A stretch of 64,000 bases of DNA, from positions 62,001 to 126,000 of the forward strand of contig JADBEO010000003.1 of assembly GCA_031316315.1 (NCBI GenBank), written 5' to 3'. Numbering within the stretch: the first letter of the stretch is position 1; every line of letters begins with the position of its first letter. This DNA is from Chelatococcus sambhunathii (GTDB taxonomy: Bacteria > Pseudomonadota > Alphaproteobacteria > Rhizobiales > Methylopilaceae). Positions 49,984 through 60,361 of the stretch are shown piece by piece. The translations under genes and the position numbers were made by a program. Under the pieces are notes generated by a model. That model was not told where the DNA came from. It did no database searches and saw nothing but the letters and a program-made list of their open reading frames with translations.

Positions 49984-51039
49984 CTATCTTCCCGCTTCCG
50001 CCTGCTCCATCAGATGTTCGAACACATCCGCGCACTGGAACCAGCGCGGCAGACGGATTCCGGCGCTGCGCGCGGCGCGCGCCGCCCTGGCGAGGGCGTC
50101 GCCGTCGGTGAGCAACCCCCGCAGCGCGGCCGCGATCGTCGCCGGGTCCTCCGGTGGCACGAGTTCGCCCGCTGCGCCCGAGATCAGCCCCGCCGCCGCC
50201 TCGCCGGCGCCCGCCACCACCGGAAGGCCGCGCGCCAGAGCCTCGGCGTAGGCCATGCCGTAGCCCTCGAGTCGCGACGTCAGCGCGAACAGGTCCGCCC
50301 GGTCGTAGGCGTCGGCGAGCGCGGTCTCGTCGATCTCGCCGACGAGCTCCGTCCGGTCGACCAGCCCTTCGGTCGCCAGCGTCGCGCGAAGCTCCTCCGC
50401 GTAAGCGGGATCGGCGTCGAGCGACCCGACGATCCGCCAGCGCCAGCCGAGATCGGCGATCCGGCCGAGCGCGCGGGCGAGCGTCGCCTGGTTCTTGCGG
50501 GGGCACACGGTCCCGACGGTCAGAATCACGGGGACGTCCCCGCCCCCGCCCCTTGCGCGCGGAACAGGGTCGGCGCCCGGCTCGGCGACCCGCAGCCGCT
50601 CCTTCGGAACGCCGAATCGATCGAGCAGCAAGGCCCTCGTCGCCGCGCTGGTCGCGACGACGACGTCGGCAGCCGCCAGCGCCGCGCGCTCGGTCGCCTC
50701 GAGCCGGTCGGCATCCTGCGCGGACAGCGCGGGATCCATCGACGCGGGATAGCGGACGAGCGCCGCGACCGGGCGGCCGAGAGCGGCGACGCCCTCCGCC
50801 GGCAACGTCCCATAGGCCAGTTCGTCGACGACGAGCATCGTCTCGCGCGGCACGGAAGCGAGGCGGGCCAGCGCGGCGTCGATCGCCCGCCCGGAGGCGA
50901 GCGGGAACTCCGGCGGCAGCGATAGCCATGTCGCTTCATGACGGCGTGCGGACAGCTCCGCCAGGAGGCGCGAGTCGTAGCGTCGCCCGTCGGCGCGGGA
51001 GGCGGAGCCGTCGGGCGAAGCGAGCGCCAGTCGAGCCAT
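49984..51039 (-). CDS. Glycosyltransferase family 4 protein
   Basis: This 351-residue GT-B glycosyltransferase has the GT4 signatures. VILTVGTVCPRKNQATLARAL opens the C-terminal Rossmann fold, with RIVGSLDADPAYAEEL following. The donor site is DLFALTSRLEGYGMAYAEALARGLPVVAG, containing the E-x7-E motif. The N-terminal acceptor domain is variable. It is predicted to transfer a sugar from a nucleotide donor to a lipid or polysaccharide acceptor. The adjacent divergent gene is opgH, so an envelope-glycan role is plausible. The specific linkage is unknown. Confidence 0.88.
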   Translation of the reverse strand: MARLALASPDGSASRADGRRYDSRLLAELSARRHEATWLSLPPEFPLASGRAIDAALARLASVPRETMLVVDELAYGTLPAEGVAALGRPVAALVRYPASMDPALSAQDADRLEATERAALAAADVVVATSAATRALLLDRFGVPKERLRVAEPGADPVPRARGGGGDVPVILTVGTVCPRKNQATLARALGRIADLGWRWRIVGSLDADPAYAEELRATLATEGLVDRTELVGEIDETALADAYDRADLFALTSRLEGYGMAYAEALARGLPVVAGAGEAAAGLISGAAGELVPPEDPATIAAALRGLLTDGDALARAARAARSAGIRLPRWFQCADVFEHLMEQAEAGR

Positions 51040-51308
51040 GTCGCAAACCCTCTCTCGCTGCTTGACGGCGCCGTCATAGCCGCGCCGGCCGGGATCACGA
51101 AGACCTCATCAGGGCGCGGCGGACCGTCCAAGCCCGACGAACTTCCGAGGCCGCAGCGACGTCGCGCCGCCCCCTTCGGCGTTGCCGGACGGCGCGACTC
51201 GCCTATTTGGACGTCGGGGCCGACAGGTACCGCCGCCGACAATCGCGTCATTGGGGCGTCGCCAGGAGTCGCCAATGGGACCACTCCCGGTCCAAACGAA
51301 AGCGTAAC

Positions 51309-53252
51309 ATGCGTTCGAGCATCGACTTATCGCCGGCTCAGCGGCTCGGCTCGTCCCGCATGTCCCGATTTTTGCAGCGCACCACCCCGACCGGGGCGCA
51401 ATCGGCGCTGGGCCTCGGGCTTCGGCGCCTGACCTTCGCGCTGTGCGTGATCGCGACGATCGCCGGCCTCGGCACCGCCTTCACGGTCGTGCTCAACCAC
51501 GGCGGGTGGACGATCCCCGAATTCGTCATGCTCGGCTGCTTCCTGCTGTCCGCTCCGTGGATCGTGATCGGCTTCTGGAACGCGGTGATCGGTTTTGCGC
51601 TGCTGCGGATCTGCGACGACCCCGTAGCCCTGGTCGCCCCCTGCGTCAGCAATGCGAACGCCCATGATCCAATCCGGGCGCGCGTCGCGATCGCCATGTG
51701 CGTGCGGCACGAAGATCCCGCGCGCGTTGTGCGCCGGCTCGACGCCGTCCTCCGCAGCGTCGACGCCACCGGCCATGGCGCGGCCTTCGACGTCTTTGTG
51801 CTCAGCGACAGCGTGAAGCCTGAGCTCGTCGCCGTCGAGGAAAGCGAGATCGCGGCATGGCGCGCCGGTCTGCAGAACCCGGACCGCGTCCTCTATCGCC
51901 GGCGCACCAGCAATGAAGGCTTCAAGGCCGGCAACATCCGCTCTTTCGTGACGAACGAGGGCCGCGGCTACGACCTGATGCTCACGCTCGACGCCGACAG
52001 CGTGATGTCGGGCGATACCATCCTGCGCCTCGTGCGCGTCATGCAGGCCAATCCGAAGCTGGGCATCCTGCAGAGCGTGGTCATGGGCCTGCCCGCCCGC
52101 ACGGTTTTCGCGCGCCTGTTCCAGTTCGGCATGCGCGCCAGCATGCGCTCCTACGCGATGGGAGAGGCCTGGTGGACCGGCGACTGCGGCCCGTACTGGG
52201 GCCATAACGCGGCGATCCGCATCAAGGCGTTCCGGGAGCATTGCGAACTGCCGACCGTTCCGGGCGGACCGCCGCTCGGCGGCGACGTGCTCAGCCACGA
52301 CCTGTTCGAGGCCGTGCTGATGCGCAAGGGAGGCTACGAAGTTCGCGTCCTGCCGCAAGAGGCCGGCTCCTGGGAGGACAACCCGGCCTCGCTGTCCGAA
52401 TTCCTGCGGCGGAACCTGCGCTGGTGCCAGGGCAACATGCAGTATCTCCGGCTGATCGGCCGGCCCGGCCTGCCGCTCGTCGGCCGCGTGAACCTCGCCG
52501 TCGCCATCCTGATGTACGCCGGCGCGCCGGCCTGGATCCTGTTCATGATGGCGAGCGCCGCGCAGGCCTGGGGCCCCGACCCGGTCTTCGGCGGCGACGG
52601 CCCGGCCGGCCCCTACCCCTTCGTGCTCTCGATCGGGCTGCTGATGGCGATGATGGCACTGCTGTTCGCGCCAAAGATCATGGGCTATCTCGACGTCGCG
52701 CTGACCAGGGATGAGCGCCGGCGCTACGGTGGCGGCGGAATGTTCCTCGCCGGCGCCGGCGCGGAAGGCGCGTTCGGCCTGCTGTTTGCACCGATCGTGT
52801 CCTTCTCGGTGACGGCCTTCCTGTTCCGCCTGTTCGTGCTGAGGCGGCCGATCGGCTGGATCGCGCAGGACCGCGACGGCAAGCGCACCCGCTGGAGCGA
52901 GGCTCTGAGGATGTTCTGGCCGACGACCCTGTTCGGCGTCGCGCTCGCCGGCTCGCTCTACGTCTCGGCTCCCGAGGTTCTGCCCTGGGCCGCGCCGGTG
53001 CTGATCGCCTATCTGTTCGCGGTTCCGTTCGCGGTGGCGAGCTCGTTAGACGCCCCCGACGCCGCTTGGCCGCGCCGGCGCCTCGCGGCGATCCCCGAAG
53101 AACTCGACGCGCCGTTCGAGGTGCGCGTCGTGGGCGCGGGCCCCGCCAGCGCCGCCGGCTACGCCCCTCCGATGGAGCCGTTCCGCTTCGACGTCGCGCC
53201 GACGCGGGCTCTCAGGCCGCTCTATTCGGCGGCGTCGCCCGCCGCGGAGTAG
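51309..53252 (+). CDS. opgH: Glucans biosynthesis glucosyltransferase OpgH (MdoH)
   Basis: This 647-residue inner-membrane GT2 enzyme builds the beta-1,2-linked backbone of osmoregulated periplasmic glucans. Two N-terminal helices precede the cytosolic catalytic core, with [21 protein letters not shown] (DxD type), [15 protein letters not shown] and [21 protein letters not shown] (Q/RxxRW type). Several C-terminal membrane helices follow. Its usual partner OpgG is not adjacent in this window. The reading frame overlaps the end of the convergent yciB gene by 31 bases. Start at ATG 51309. Confidence 0.92.
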   Translation: MRSSIDLSPAQRLGSSRMSRFLQRTTPTGAQSALGLGLRRLTFALCVIATIAGLGTAFTVVLNHGGWTIPEFVMLGCFLLSAPWIVIGFWNAVIGFALLRICDDPVALVAPCVSNANAHDPIRARVAIAMCVRHEDPARVVRRLDAVLRSVDATGHGAAFDVFVLSDSVKPELVAVEESEIAAWRAGLQNPDRVLYRRRTSNEGFKAGNIRSFVTNEGRGYDLMLTLDADSVMSGDTILRLVRVMQANPKLGILQSVVMGLPARTVFARLFQFGMRASMRSYAMGEAWWTGDCGPYWGHNAAIRIKAFREHCELPTVPGGPPLGGDVLSHDLFEAVLMRKGGYEVRVLPQEAGSWEDNPASLSEFLRRNLRWCQGNMQYLRLIGRPGLPLVGRVNLAVAILMYAGAPAWILFMMASAAQAWGPDPVFGGDGPAGPYPFVLSIGLLMAMMALLFAPKIMGYLDVALTRDERRRYGGGGMFLAGAGAEGAFGLLFAPIVSFSVTAFLFRLFVLRRPIGWIAQDRDGKRTRWSEALRMFWPTTLFGVALAGSLYVSAPEVLPWAAPVLIAYLFAVPFAVASSLDAPDAAWPRRRLAAIPEELDAPFEVRVVGAGPASAAGYAPPMEPFRFDVAPTRALRPLYSAASPAAE

Positions 53253-53803
53253 CGCTGCAGAAGCGGCGCCTGCGCCATCGCGAAGACCATCGTGATCGGC
53301 ATGATGCCCCAGACCTTGAAGGCCACCCAGAAATCCGTGCTCTGGGTGCGCCACACGATCTCGTTGACCACCGCCAGGAACACGAAGAACCAAGCCCAGC
53401 GTAGCGAGAGCTTCATCCAGCCCGCATGCGTGAGTTCAAAGGCCTGGTCGAACACGATCGCGAGCAGCGGCCGGTTCATCGCCACGCCGGCGAACAGCGC
53501 CCCGGCGAACAGCAGGTTCACGATGGTCGGCTTGAGCTTGATGAACAGCTCGTCCTGAAGCGCAAGGGTCAACCCGCCAAACACCAAGACGACGGCGCCC
53601 GAAACGAGCGGCATCACCGGAAGCCGGCGTGTGAGGACCCAGGACAGACTGAGCGAGATGACCGTGGCGGCCATGAAGGCGCCAGTCGCCACGAAAAGGT
53701 TGCCGCGCGAGTTCGCCACGAAGAAGACGAGCAGCGGTCCGAGCTCGAGCGCCAGCTTCACCAGCGGATGAACGGCGCGAGTCGGGTCGGCGGCCTGGCT
53801 CAT
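53222..53803 (-). CDS. yciB: Septation protein A / inner membrane-spanning protein YciB
   Basis: This 193-residue protein with five to six hydrophobic helices matches the YciB/IspA family: [91 protein letters not shown] and [29 protein letters not shown]. It is linked to cell-envelope synthesis and septation, but the mechanism is unsettled. The gene is convergent with opgH, and their ends overlap. Confidence 0.93.
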   Translation of the reverse strand: MSQAADPTRAVHPLVKLALELGPLLVFFVANSRGNLFVATGAFMAATVISLSLSWVLTRRLPVMPLVSGAVVLVFGGLTLALQDELFIKLKPTIVNLLFAGALFAGVAMNRPLLAIVFDQAFELTHAGWMKLSLRWAWFFVFLAVVNEIVWRTQSTDFWVAFKVWGIMPITMVFAMAQAPLLQRYSAAGDAAE

Positions 53804-53872
53804 GACGATCCTTTTCGCGTTCCTTTGCGCCGGGGAGCCGATCCGATCAAGCGCCGTTCGGCCGTCGACGCC

Positions 53873-54817
53873 TCAGCTCTTCGTTTGCGGGGTCGCTCTG
53901 CGCCCGAAATCGGGCGCCGCCGTGTCCTGTCCTTGCTCGATGATGCCGCGCCGGATGGCGCGCGTCCGAGTGAAGAGCTCGAACAGCTTGTCGCCCTCTC
54001 CCCAACGAATCGCGCGCTGCAGCGCCGTCAGATCTTCGGTGAATCGGCCGAGCATCTGAAGCACGGCGTCGCGATTGTTGAGGAAAACGTCGCGCCACAT
54101 CGTCGGATCGGAGGCGGCGATGCGCGTGAAATCTCGGAAGCCCGAAGCGGAATACTTGATGACCTCGGACTGGGTGACGTCCTCGAGGTCGGCGGCGGTG
54201 CCGACGATGTTGTAGGCGATCAGGTGGGGAACGTGGCTCACGATCGCGAAGACGAGGTCGTGATGCTCCGAGGTCATCGTGTCGACCTTCGCGCCCATGC
54301 CCTCCCAGAGCGCGCGAACCTTCGCCGCAGCCTCCGCGTCGGTCCCGCTTTCCGAAACGACGATGGCCCAGCGACCGTCGAAGAGCTCGGCGAAACCCGC
54401 ATCGGGACCGGAATGCTCGGTGCCCGCGATCGGGTGCGCCGGCACGAAGTGGGCGTGCGCGGGGACGTGCGGGCCCATCTCCCGGATCACCGCGCCCTTG
54501 ACCGAACCGACGTCCGTCAGGATCGCGCCGGGCTTGAGATTCGGCCCGATCTCGGCTGCGACCGCGCCGCTTGCGCCGATCGGCGTGCAGACGATCACGA
54601 GGTCCGCCTCCTCCGCCGCCTCGGCCGCCGTTTCCACGATCTCGTCGGCTAAGCCGAGTTCCGCGACGCGGGCGCGGACCTCGGGGCTCGCGTCGGTCGC
54701 AACGATGCGCCCGGCGAGCCCGCCGCGCCGCACGGCGTGCGCGATCGACGAGCCGATCAGCCCCACGCCGACGATCGCGACACGCTCGAACAGCGGTTCC
54801 TGGCGGGTCTCAGCCAA
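53873..54817 (-). CDS. tyrA: Prephenate/arogenate dehydrogenase
   Basis: This protein of about 314 residues performs the NAD(P)-dependent oxidative decarboxylation leading to tyrosine. The N-terminal Rossmann motif is [21 protein letters not shown]. The active-site segments are [31 protein letters not shown] and [14 protein letters not shown]. No ATG fits; TTG at 54817, overlapping the hisC stop by eight bases, gives the family N-terminus, while another TTG at 54853 is possible. It follows hisC and the chorismate mutase gene in one operon of aromatic and histidine-like aminotransfer steps, common in Hyphomicrobiales. Confidence 0.9.
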   Translation of the reverse strand: MAETRQEPLFERVAIVGVGLIGSSIAHAVRRGGLAGRIVATDASPEVRARVAELGLADEIVETAAEAAEEADLVIVCTPIGASGAVAAEIGPNLKPGAILTDVGSVKGAVIREMGPHVPAHAHFVPAHPIAGTEHSGPDAGFAELFDGRWAIVVSESGTDAEAAAKVRALWEGMGAKVDTMTSEHHDLVFAIVSHVPHLIAYNIVGTAADLEDVTQSEVIKYSASGFRDFTRIAASDPTMWRDVFLNNRDAVLQMLGRFTEDLTALQRAIRWGEGDKLFELFTRTRAIRRGIIEQGQDTAAPDFGRRATPQTKS

Positions 54818-55934
54818 CGCGGCCGCCCGCCATGAACTCCGCGAGCGCGGCAAGCACGGCGCGGTTGGCCTCCTCGGTCCCGATCGAGAGCCTGAGCGCG
54901 TCCGGCAGGCCGTAGCTCTTCACCGCCCGCAGGATCAGGCCCCGCGACGTGAGGAAGGCGTCCGCGTCGGCCGCGGTCCGACCCGCTTCCTTCGGAAAGT
55001 GGATCAGGACGAAGTTGGCGACGCTCGGCGTGACCTCGAGACCGAGCCCGCGCACGCCTTCGGTCAGCTCGCCGAGCCAGCGGGCGTTGTGCTCGACCGC
55101 CGCATCGATATGCGCGCGGTCGGCGATCGCCGCGGCGCCTGCCGCGATCGCCGGGCCCGACACGTTGAACGGTCCGCGAATCCGGTTCAGAGCGTCGACC
55201 ACGCCGGCCGGGCCGTAGAGCCAGCCGATCCGGAGGCTCGCGAGCCCGAACACTTTCGAGAAGGTGCGCGTCATCACGACGTTTTCGGCGCCGGAGACAA
55301 GCTCGATCCCCGCGGCGTAGTCGTTGGCGCGGACATATTCGGCGTAGGCCGCGTCGAGCACGAGCAGGGTTGTCCTCGGCAGCCCGGCATGGAGGCGCTT
55401 GACCTCGTCGAACGGCAGATAGGTGCCGGTGGGGTTGTTCGGGTTGGCGAGGAAGACGACGCGCGTCTTCGGCGTGACGCGCGCGAGGATCGCGTCGACG
55501 TCGGCCGTGAGCGCCGTCTCCGGCGCGACGACCGGCGTCGCGCCCGCCGCGAGGATCGCGATCTTGTAGACGAGGAAGCCGTGCTCGGTGAACAGGCCCT
55601 CGTCGCCGGGCCCGAGATAAGCATTGGCGATCAACGACAGCAGTTCGTCCGAGCCTGCGCCGCAGACGATGCGCTCGGGGTCGAGACCGTGCGCGCGGCC
55701 GATCGCCTCGCGCAGCACGCGGGACGAGCCTTCCGGATAGATCTCGAGCGTGTCGGCGGCCGCGCGAAACGCCTCGATCGCGCTCGGGCTCGGCCCGAGG
55801 GGCGTCTCGTTGGAGGAGAGCTTATAGAGCTTCACCCCCGCAGGCGCGGCGCTGCCGCCCGGAACATAGGCGTCGATGGCTAGAGCGCCGGAGCGCGGCT
55901 GCGGGACCGTCGAAGCGATCGCTATGTCGGACAT
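54810..55934 (-). CDS. hisC: Histidinol-phosphate aminotransferase (HisC, tyrosine/phenylalanine capable)
   Basis: This 374-residue PLP enzyme of fold type I has [49 protein letters not shown] and [17 protein letters not shown], which holds the PLP-binding Lys. It transfers an amino group to histidinol phosphate; in this operon setting, between chorismate mutase and tyrA, the enzyme probably also aminates prephenate or phenylpyruvate. The start MSDIAIAS at 55934 follows the chorismate mutase gene after 14 bases. Confidence 0.92.
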   Translation of the reverse strand: MSDIAIASTVPQPRSGALAIDAYVPGGSAAPAGVKLYKLSSNETPLGPSPSAIEAFRAAADTLEIYPEGSSRVLREAIGRAHGLDPERIVCGAGSDELLSLIANAYLGPGDEGLFTEHGFLVYKIAILAAGATPVVAPETALTADVDAILARVTPKTRVVFLANPNNPTGTYLPFDEVKRLHAGLPRTTLLVLDAAYAEYVRANDYAAGIELVSGAENVVMTRTFSKVFGLASLRIGWLYGPAGVVDALNRIRGPFNVSGPAIAAGAAAIADRAHIDAAVEHNARWLGELTEGVRGLGLEVTPSVANFVLIHFPKEAGRTAADADAFLTSRGLILRAVKSYGLPDALRLSIGTEEANRAVLAALAEFMAGGRVG

Positions 55935-55948
55935 CGGATTTACGGACC

Positions 55949-56731
55949 TCAGATCGCGGTCGGAGCGGCGTAGCCGCCGACCGGGACGGCGTTCGGCGCC
56001 GGCGGCTCCGCGCCGGGACGCGCGACGAGCCGGCTGCGGCGCGCGTTGCGCGTGACGCTGGCGAGCGTTTCGGCGTCGTCGGGCAAGGCGAGATCGCCGT
56101 CGTCGGCGACCGACCAGACGGAGATCTCCGAGACGCCGGCGTCGCCGAGGGGGCGGGCGATGACGAGGGCGGGCGTCGCGGCCGGATGGCTGGGCGCGAT
56201 GACGAAGGGCAGCCGCGCCATCACCTGCGGGCCCGCGCCGCCGAGGTCCTCCCACCATGCGGCGGCGGGCTCCGCGTCAATCCGCACCAGGCCGAGATCG
56301 CCGGTCGAGCCCGCGACCGCCCGAACGACGCGACCGGCGGTCGCGTGGCCGGCGAGCGGCACGTCGAAGCCGACATGGAAGCGCGCGAGGTCATGCATCG
56401 CGAGGGCGTCCGACCCCTGCTCGACATGCAGCGCGAAGGGCGACTGCACATGGGTGAAGGTCGCAATGATGGTGCGCCAGAGGTGCTCGGCGGTGGCGAC
56501 CGGCAGCCGGCCGTGATGGCGCGCGGCGATGCGGCGCATCATGTCGGCCTCGCGCTTCGGGCGAAAGGCGGAGCCGGTCTCAGCGGTGCGCTTGATCTCG
56601 ACGAGGCGGTCGATTACCGCCCCGCGCTCCATCAGCAACCGGTGCATCGCCTCGTCGATCCGGTCGATCTCGCGACGGATCTCGCCGAGCGTGTCCTGCC
56701 CGCCTAGCGTCTCTTGCAAGCTGTCGTTCAT
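55949..56731 (-). CDS. AroQ-type chorismate mutase with C-terminal extension
   Basis: Residues 10-95 of this 260-residue protein form the helical AroQ chorismate mutase domain ([34 protein letters not shown], with Arg, Lys and Glu in the expected places; [19 protein letters not shown]). The remaining 160 residues have a P-protein-like mixed fold without the usual prephenate dehydratase signatures. The domain converts chorismate to prephenate for the tyrA and hisC products downstream. ATG 56731 ([10 protein letters not shown]) is chosen; an in-frame codon at 56788 would add 19 residues. Confidence 0.85.
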   Translation of the reverse strand: MNDSLQETLGGQDTLGEIRREIDRIDEAMHRLLMERGAVIDRLVEIKRTAETGSAFRPKREADMMRRIAARHHGRLPVATAEHLWRTIIATFTHVQSPFALHVEQGSDALAMHDLARFHVGFDVPLAGHATAGRVVRAVAGSTGDLGLVRIDAEPAAAWWEDLGGAGPQVMARLPFVIAPSHPAATPALVIARPLGDAGVSEISVWSVADDGDLALPDDAETLASVTRNARRSRLVARPGAEPPAPNAVPVGGYAAPTAI

Positions 56732-56822
56732 CTCATCGGCCGGCGGCGGCGGGCCGCTTTCGGCCCGCCTCATAGCGCGCGTCTTCATAGACGAAGCGCG
56801 CGCTGAAGGCCAAGCCGGCCGA

Positions 56823-57452
56823 TCAGTGGCCGGCCTTGTGCGCCTTCTCGGCGTCCGGCGACTGCTGGTCGGCCACCTCCTCGGTGCCGTCGAGATGGTG
56901 CTGCTTGTGCAAAACGTGCGACTTCGCCTCGATATAGTGCGCGTGGTCGCTCACCCAGTCGGCCAGCGCGAGCAGGATGCCGGAGCCGACGAAGACGACG
57001 TGCACGACGACCATCCACCACAGGTCCCGGTCGCTGGAGGCGCCGAGATCCATGAAGGCCTTCAGCAGCTGGATCGCCGAGATCGCGACGATCGAGGCGA
57101 TCAGCTTCAGCTTGAGGCCGGAGAAGTCGATCTTGCCCATCCATTCCGGCCGCTCGTTCTGGTCATGGAGGTCCATGCGCGAGACGAAGTTCTCGTAGCC
57201 GGAGAAGATGACGAGCAGCACCAGGTTGGCCGTCAGCGAGAGGTCGATCAGCGACAGGATGCCGAGAATGACCTGGCTCTCCGTGGCCTCGAACACATGC
57301 GTTATGAAGTGGAGGAGTTCCTGGCCGAACTTGGCGAGGAGGACGAACAGGCCGAGGGCGAGGCCGATATAGAACGGCGCCATCACCCAGCGGCTGGCGA
57401 AAAGGCCGCGCTCGAGCGTCCGTTCGACGACGTTGTTGGCCAAAAAACTCAT
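56823..57452 (-). CDS. YqhA/TIGR00645 family inner membrane protein
   Basis: This 209-residue protein has three to four helices in the family's usual order: MAPFYIGLALGLFVLLAKF, VILGILSLIDLSLTANLVLLVIFSGYENFV, LKLIASIVAISAIQLLKAFMDL and WWMVVVHVVFVGSGILLALADW. The C-terminus is His-rich and hydrophilic (HAHYIEAKSHVLHKQHHL). The function of the family is unknown. It lies upstream of the chorismate mutase operon on the same strand, separated by about 90 bases, and is probably a single gene. Confidence 0.9.
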   Translation of the reverse strand: MSFLANNVVERTLERGLFASRWVMAPFYIGLALGLFVLLAKFGQELLHFITHVFEATESQVILGILSLIDLSLTANLVLLVIFSGYENFVSRMDLHDQNERPEWMGKIDFSGLKLKLIASIVAISAIQLLKAFMDLGASSDRDLWWMVVVHVVFVGSGILLALADWVSDHAHYIEAKSHVLHKQHHLDGTEEVADQQSPDAEKAHKAGH

Positions 57453-57547
57453 CCCCCGTCATTTCGCAGCGCCGCCTGCGGAAATGCGCATCGCACGAGC
57501 GGAAGCGGCGGGCAAGCCGCCCGGCGGCGCGCCCGACGCCGATCGCG

Positions 57548-57850
57548 TTACGGCGCGACTCCGACCGGGCGGCGGCGGCGGCGACCGATCAGCATGAACA
57601 GCACGCCGACGACTGCGAGCGCCGCAGCGGTGGGCTGCGCCAGGAGCCAGCCGAGGACCGGCGCCCCGGCCTCGCCGACCAGTTCACGCAAGGACTGCAG
57701 CGATTGAGGCGAGAACGCCGTCCAGGTCGTCTCGGTCCTGGTGAAGTCCCACGCGCCGGAGGCGACCGCGCGCGTGCCGTCGATGACCAACGCCACGAAG
57801 CCGGCCGCGAGGATCAGGAAGCCGAGAAGACGGAACAGGAAGCGGATCAT
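57548..57850 (-). CDS. Small two-helix membrane protein of unknown function
   Basis: This 100-residue protein has an N-terminal hydrophobic helix (FLFRLLGFLILAAGFVALVIDG), a Thr/Ser-rich periplasmic loop (FTRTETTWTAFSPQSLQSLRELVGEAG) and a second helix (AAALAVVGVLFMLIG) ending in a basic Arg-rich tail. This resembles small PetM-like or DUF-type inner-membrane proteins common in Rhizobiales, but I assign no family name. It has its own ATG at 57850 and no operon partner; it lies between yqhA-like and tRNA-Ser. Confidence 0.7.
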   Translation of the reverse strand: MIRFLFRLLGFLILAAGFVALVIDGTRAVASGAWDFTRTETTWTAFSPQSLQSLRELVGEAGAPVLGWLLAQPTAAALAVVGVLFMLIGRRRRRPVGVAP

Positions 57851-58052
57851 GGGCTCGATATGGGGTCCGGGTCGCGTCTGGCGAGAGTTGCAGCGCGGAC
57901 GGGCCGGAGCGCCCGCGCGGGCGCAGAATGGTCCGGCGCGACGGCGCGGGCAATCATGCGGAAGGCGGCCGCGTCACGGTTCCGGCGCGCAGCCCGTCAG
58001 GGCGCCCGCGACTCTTGTCACCCGCGCGCCGACTTGCTAGGTCGACCGCTCC

Positions 58053-58142
58053 GGAGGGGTGGCCGAGTGGTTGAAGGCGCACGCCTGGAAAGTGTGTATA
58101 CGGGGAACCGTATCGCGGGTTCGAATCCCGCTCCCTCCGCCA
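58053..58142 (+). tRNA. tRNA-Ser(GGA)
   Basis: The 90-base sequence folds as a serine tRNA. The acceptor is GGAGGGG with TCCCTCC, discriminator G and encoded CCA. The anticodon loop CTGGAAA carries GGA at 58087-58089. A long variable arm (TACGGGGAACCGTA) and the T arm GCGGG-TTCGAAT-CCCGC follow. It reads UCC and UCU codons. It is a single gene; the following 160 bases contain no other tRNA. Confidence 0.97.
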
Positions 58143-58289
58143 CGATCCTCACTGCTGAGCGCGCTAGCGAAGGCGGCATCGGCTGGAGGCGAAAAGCGTC
58201 GCTGTTCCGCGGCTTTGCGGGTCCGGCCTTCCCGCCCACCTTCAGCAGAGACGACTTGGCGGTCCGGCGTCCGGTCCCCATGCGTTGCG

Positions 58290-58640
58290 AAAATAGTCCC
58301 AGAACGTGTGGACGCGCTCGCCCGGATGAAGCTTGCGGACCAAGTCTGGGAGGCGGAAGCCGCGCGCCGCAAGCGCGCGGGCGGCGACCTCTGTTTCATC
58401 GACCCCGATCCGCTGTCACCGAGGTCTAGCGCAAGACCGACTTCCTCGACTCGGCCAGGAGCACATCTACGAGTCTAAGTCCGAAGCGGTCAGATCGATA
58501 TCCTATAAGCTGGACCGTCAAGCCTGCGCGCATTGCGAGGCCAGAGCATTCCGCGAATGCGGGCAATCGACCTCGTCTGACGGGCAAGACGTTCAAAGGC
58601 AGGCCGCGAACCACCTTCATCACAGATATTCTTTAATCTG
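58290..58640 (+). pseudogene. Frameshifted C-terminal remnant of a SulP anion transporter
   Basis: Two frames carry pieces of one family end. The first (about 58300-58420) encodes [30 protein letters not shown], like the STAS domain of SulP transporters (LARLAEE...RAGGDLYLVG). The second, shifted, (about 58430-58590) encodes [22 protein letters not shown] followed by CAHCEARAFRECG, the typical RIF.SK.EAI...LDPAVCRTCTARIFxEC end. The membrane part is absent and there is no start. It lies just downstream of tRNA-Ser and is read as a decayed gene. Confidence 0.55.
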
Positions 58641-58994
58641 CAATCGACAGCCGAGCCAACACGATCAATAACAAACGTCTATTTTAAACGCAGAAGAAAT
58701 ACACTTCGAAACAAAACATTGCCGGCGAAGTCTGTCCTCCCAAAGAATGAATAGATGAGTTCTATCGAACTCCTCGGCACGAACAAAAGTCGGGATCGTC
58801 TAAGAAATTCGGCCTTTCTTAGAGCGCGTCTATCGCAAAATTCGAAGAATGAAATGGCGGCGGCCTTGTCCGGGTCGAACAATCGAGGTCGCGCATTTGC
58901 ACGGCGTGGCCCATTCGGCGTCGCGCGTGGAGTTCAGCCGGCCCAGACAAGACCGGTAACGCCAGAATAACATATGCTTAGGAGGACGCTCTCG
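58641..58994. other. AT-richer intergenic region before the MFS gene
   Basis: About 350 bases, clearly lower in G+C up to about 58860, contain no credible gene; a 67-codon minus-strand frame lacks a ribosome site. The end holds TTAGGAGGAC at 58978-58987, the ribosome site of the MFS gene. It probably includes the promoter of the carrier. Confidence 0.4.
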
Positions 58995-60299
58995 ATGTCG
59001 GCAACCGCCAGTACGGCTGAGCTAGGACGAAGCGAAACGCCTGACATAATGAGCAACCGACGCCCGGAAGCAGATCCGGATATTGCGCCATCCGCTCGAA
59101 ATACGATCACGCTTGCGGCGACTCTCGGATATCTGTTCGACGCGTATGCGATCAACATCTACGGAATGACGCTTGCGCTGATCGCTCTCGAGTTCAACGC
59201 CAGTCTTCAAACGATGGGGATCATCGGCTCGATCTTCATCGCCGGTTACATGCTCGGCAGCTGCGTTTTCGGAATGCTCGGCGATCGCTTCGGCCGCAAG
59301 AAGACGCTCGGAGTCTCAATCTTCGCCTATGGCAGCGTGACAGCGCTCACCGGTTTCGCGGCCACTCCGGCGCAGTTCGCGGTCGGCCGCTTTTTCACGG
59401 GCGTCGGCGGAGGCGGCGAACTCACGGTCGGCGTGCCGTATGTCGTCGAGGCTTGGGATTCCAAGCGTAGGGGGCTGGGCGCCGGCCTCATGTTCGCGGG
59501 CTACGCCCTGGGCGTCGTCTATGCCGCTCTTGTCTCCGCGCTTGTGCTCGAGACGTTCGGCTGGCGGGCGATGTACTTCCTGGCGGCGCTCCCCGCCGTC
59601 GTCATCCTGTTCGTCCGCATGCAGCTCGAGGAGAGCCCCGCCTACACCGCGATGGTCGCCCACCTCGCGCAGACGAAGCAGGCTCGCCCGTCGTTCTGGA
59701 CGGCCCTGAAGGGGAGCGCGTCCTTGCGGCGCAACCTCGTCTGGGGCTCGCTCATCTACGTCTCCCTCGCGTGCATTTACTACGCCGAGACCGTCTTCGT
59801 CGTTCAGCTGATGGTCGCGGTCCACAAGCTGACCAATGCGTCCGCGATCGTCACGCTCGGCCTGTTCAACGTGTCGATGTTCGCCTTCTCCATTCTGGGC
59901 GGGATGCTTTCCGACAGGATCGGCCGAAAGCCTGCTGGTCTGATCCTTATCGTGGCGCTCGCCCTTGCGCTCTGGATCATGTTTTCGACCAGTTCCGTGC
60001 CGCTTTTCATCCTCTTCGGGTGCGTCGCCTTCGCCGGCATCGGCGGCTCCTGGGCGATCGGCATGGTCTATGTGGCGGAGTTGTTCCCCACGGAAGTTCG
60101 CGGGTCCGGCTACGGCTGGTCCGTCGCCCTCGGACGACTGCCGTCCATCTTCGTGCCCGCGGCGGTCGCCTGGGTGGCTGGCGTCGCGCCGGGCGGGATG
60201 AGCGACGCCATGAAATACTCCTGCGTGGTGCTGATCTGCGCCTTCGTGGCCTACCTGTTCGGTCCGGAGACTCTCAAGTCCAAGCGCCGCACCGGCTGA
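58995..60299 (+). CDS. MFS transporter, aromatic/dicarboxylate-type symporter
   Basis: This 434-residue twelve-helix carrier has the loop 2-3 motif GMLGDRFGRKKTLG and the second-half copy GGMLSDRIGRKPAGL. GVGGGGELTVGVPYVVEAWDSKRRGLGAG and VYVAELFPTEVRGSGYGW are typical of the metabolite:proton symporters (AAHS/SHS-like). ATG 58995 follows the AGGAGG site; an upstream ATG at 58974 lies too close before that site. It is convergent with the amidohydrolase-fold gene and shares with it an apparent catabolic setting under the LysR regulator downstream. Substrate unknown. Confidence 0.88.
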   Translation: MSATASTAELGRSETPDIMSNRRPEADPDIAPSARNTITLAATLGYLFDAYAINIYGMTLALIALEFNASLQTMGIIGSIFIAGYMLGSCVFGMLGDRFGRKKTLGVSIFAYGSVTALTGFAATPAQFAVGRFFTGVGGGGELTVGVPYVVEAWDSKRRGLGAGLMFAGYALGVVYAALVSALVLETFGWRAMYFLAALPAVVILFVRMQLEESPAYTAMVAHLAQTKQARPSFWTALKGSASLRRNLVWGSLIYVSLACIYYAETVFVVQLMVAVHKLTNASAIVTLGLFNVSMFAFSILGGMLSDRIGRKPAGLILIVALALALWIMFSTSSVPLFILFGCVAFAGIGGSWAIGMVYVAELFPTEVRGSGYGWSVALGRLPSIFVPAAVAWVAGVAPGGMSDAMKYSCVVLICAFVAYLFGPETLKSKRRTG

Positions 60300-60334
60300 T
60301 TGCTTCGTCTAATCTGGTTCCACGATCTCCCTCT

Positions 60335-60361
60335 GGCCCGGCGAAAGCCGGGCCCTTTTTT
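60335..60361 (+). terminator. Intrinsic terminator after the MFS gene
   Basis: GGCCCGGC-GAAA-GCCGGGCC forms a perfect eight-base-pair stem with a stable GAAA loop, followed by C and six T residues (60356-60361). It lies 36 bases after the stop codon. Confidence 0.95.

Noticed and set aside
58053..58142. tRNA-Ser as an attachment site with a direct repeat inside the window
   Set aside because: No second copy of the T-arm to CCA segment was found between here and 64 kb, and no integrase gene is present.
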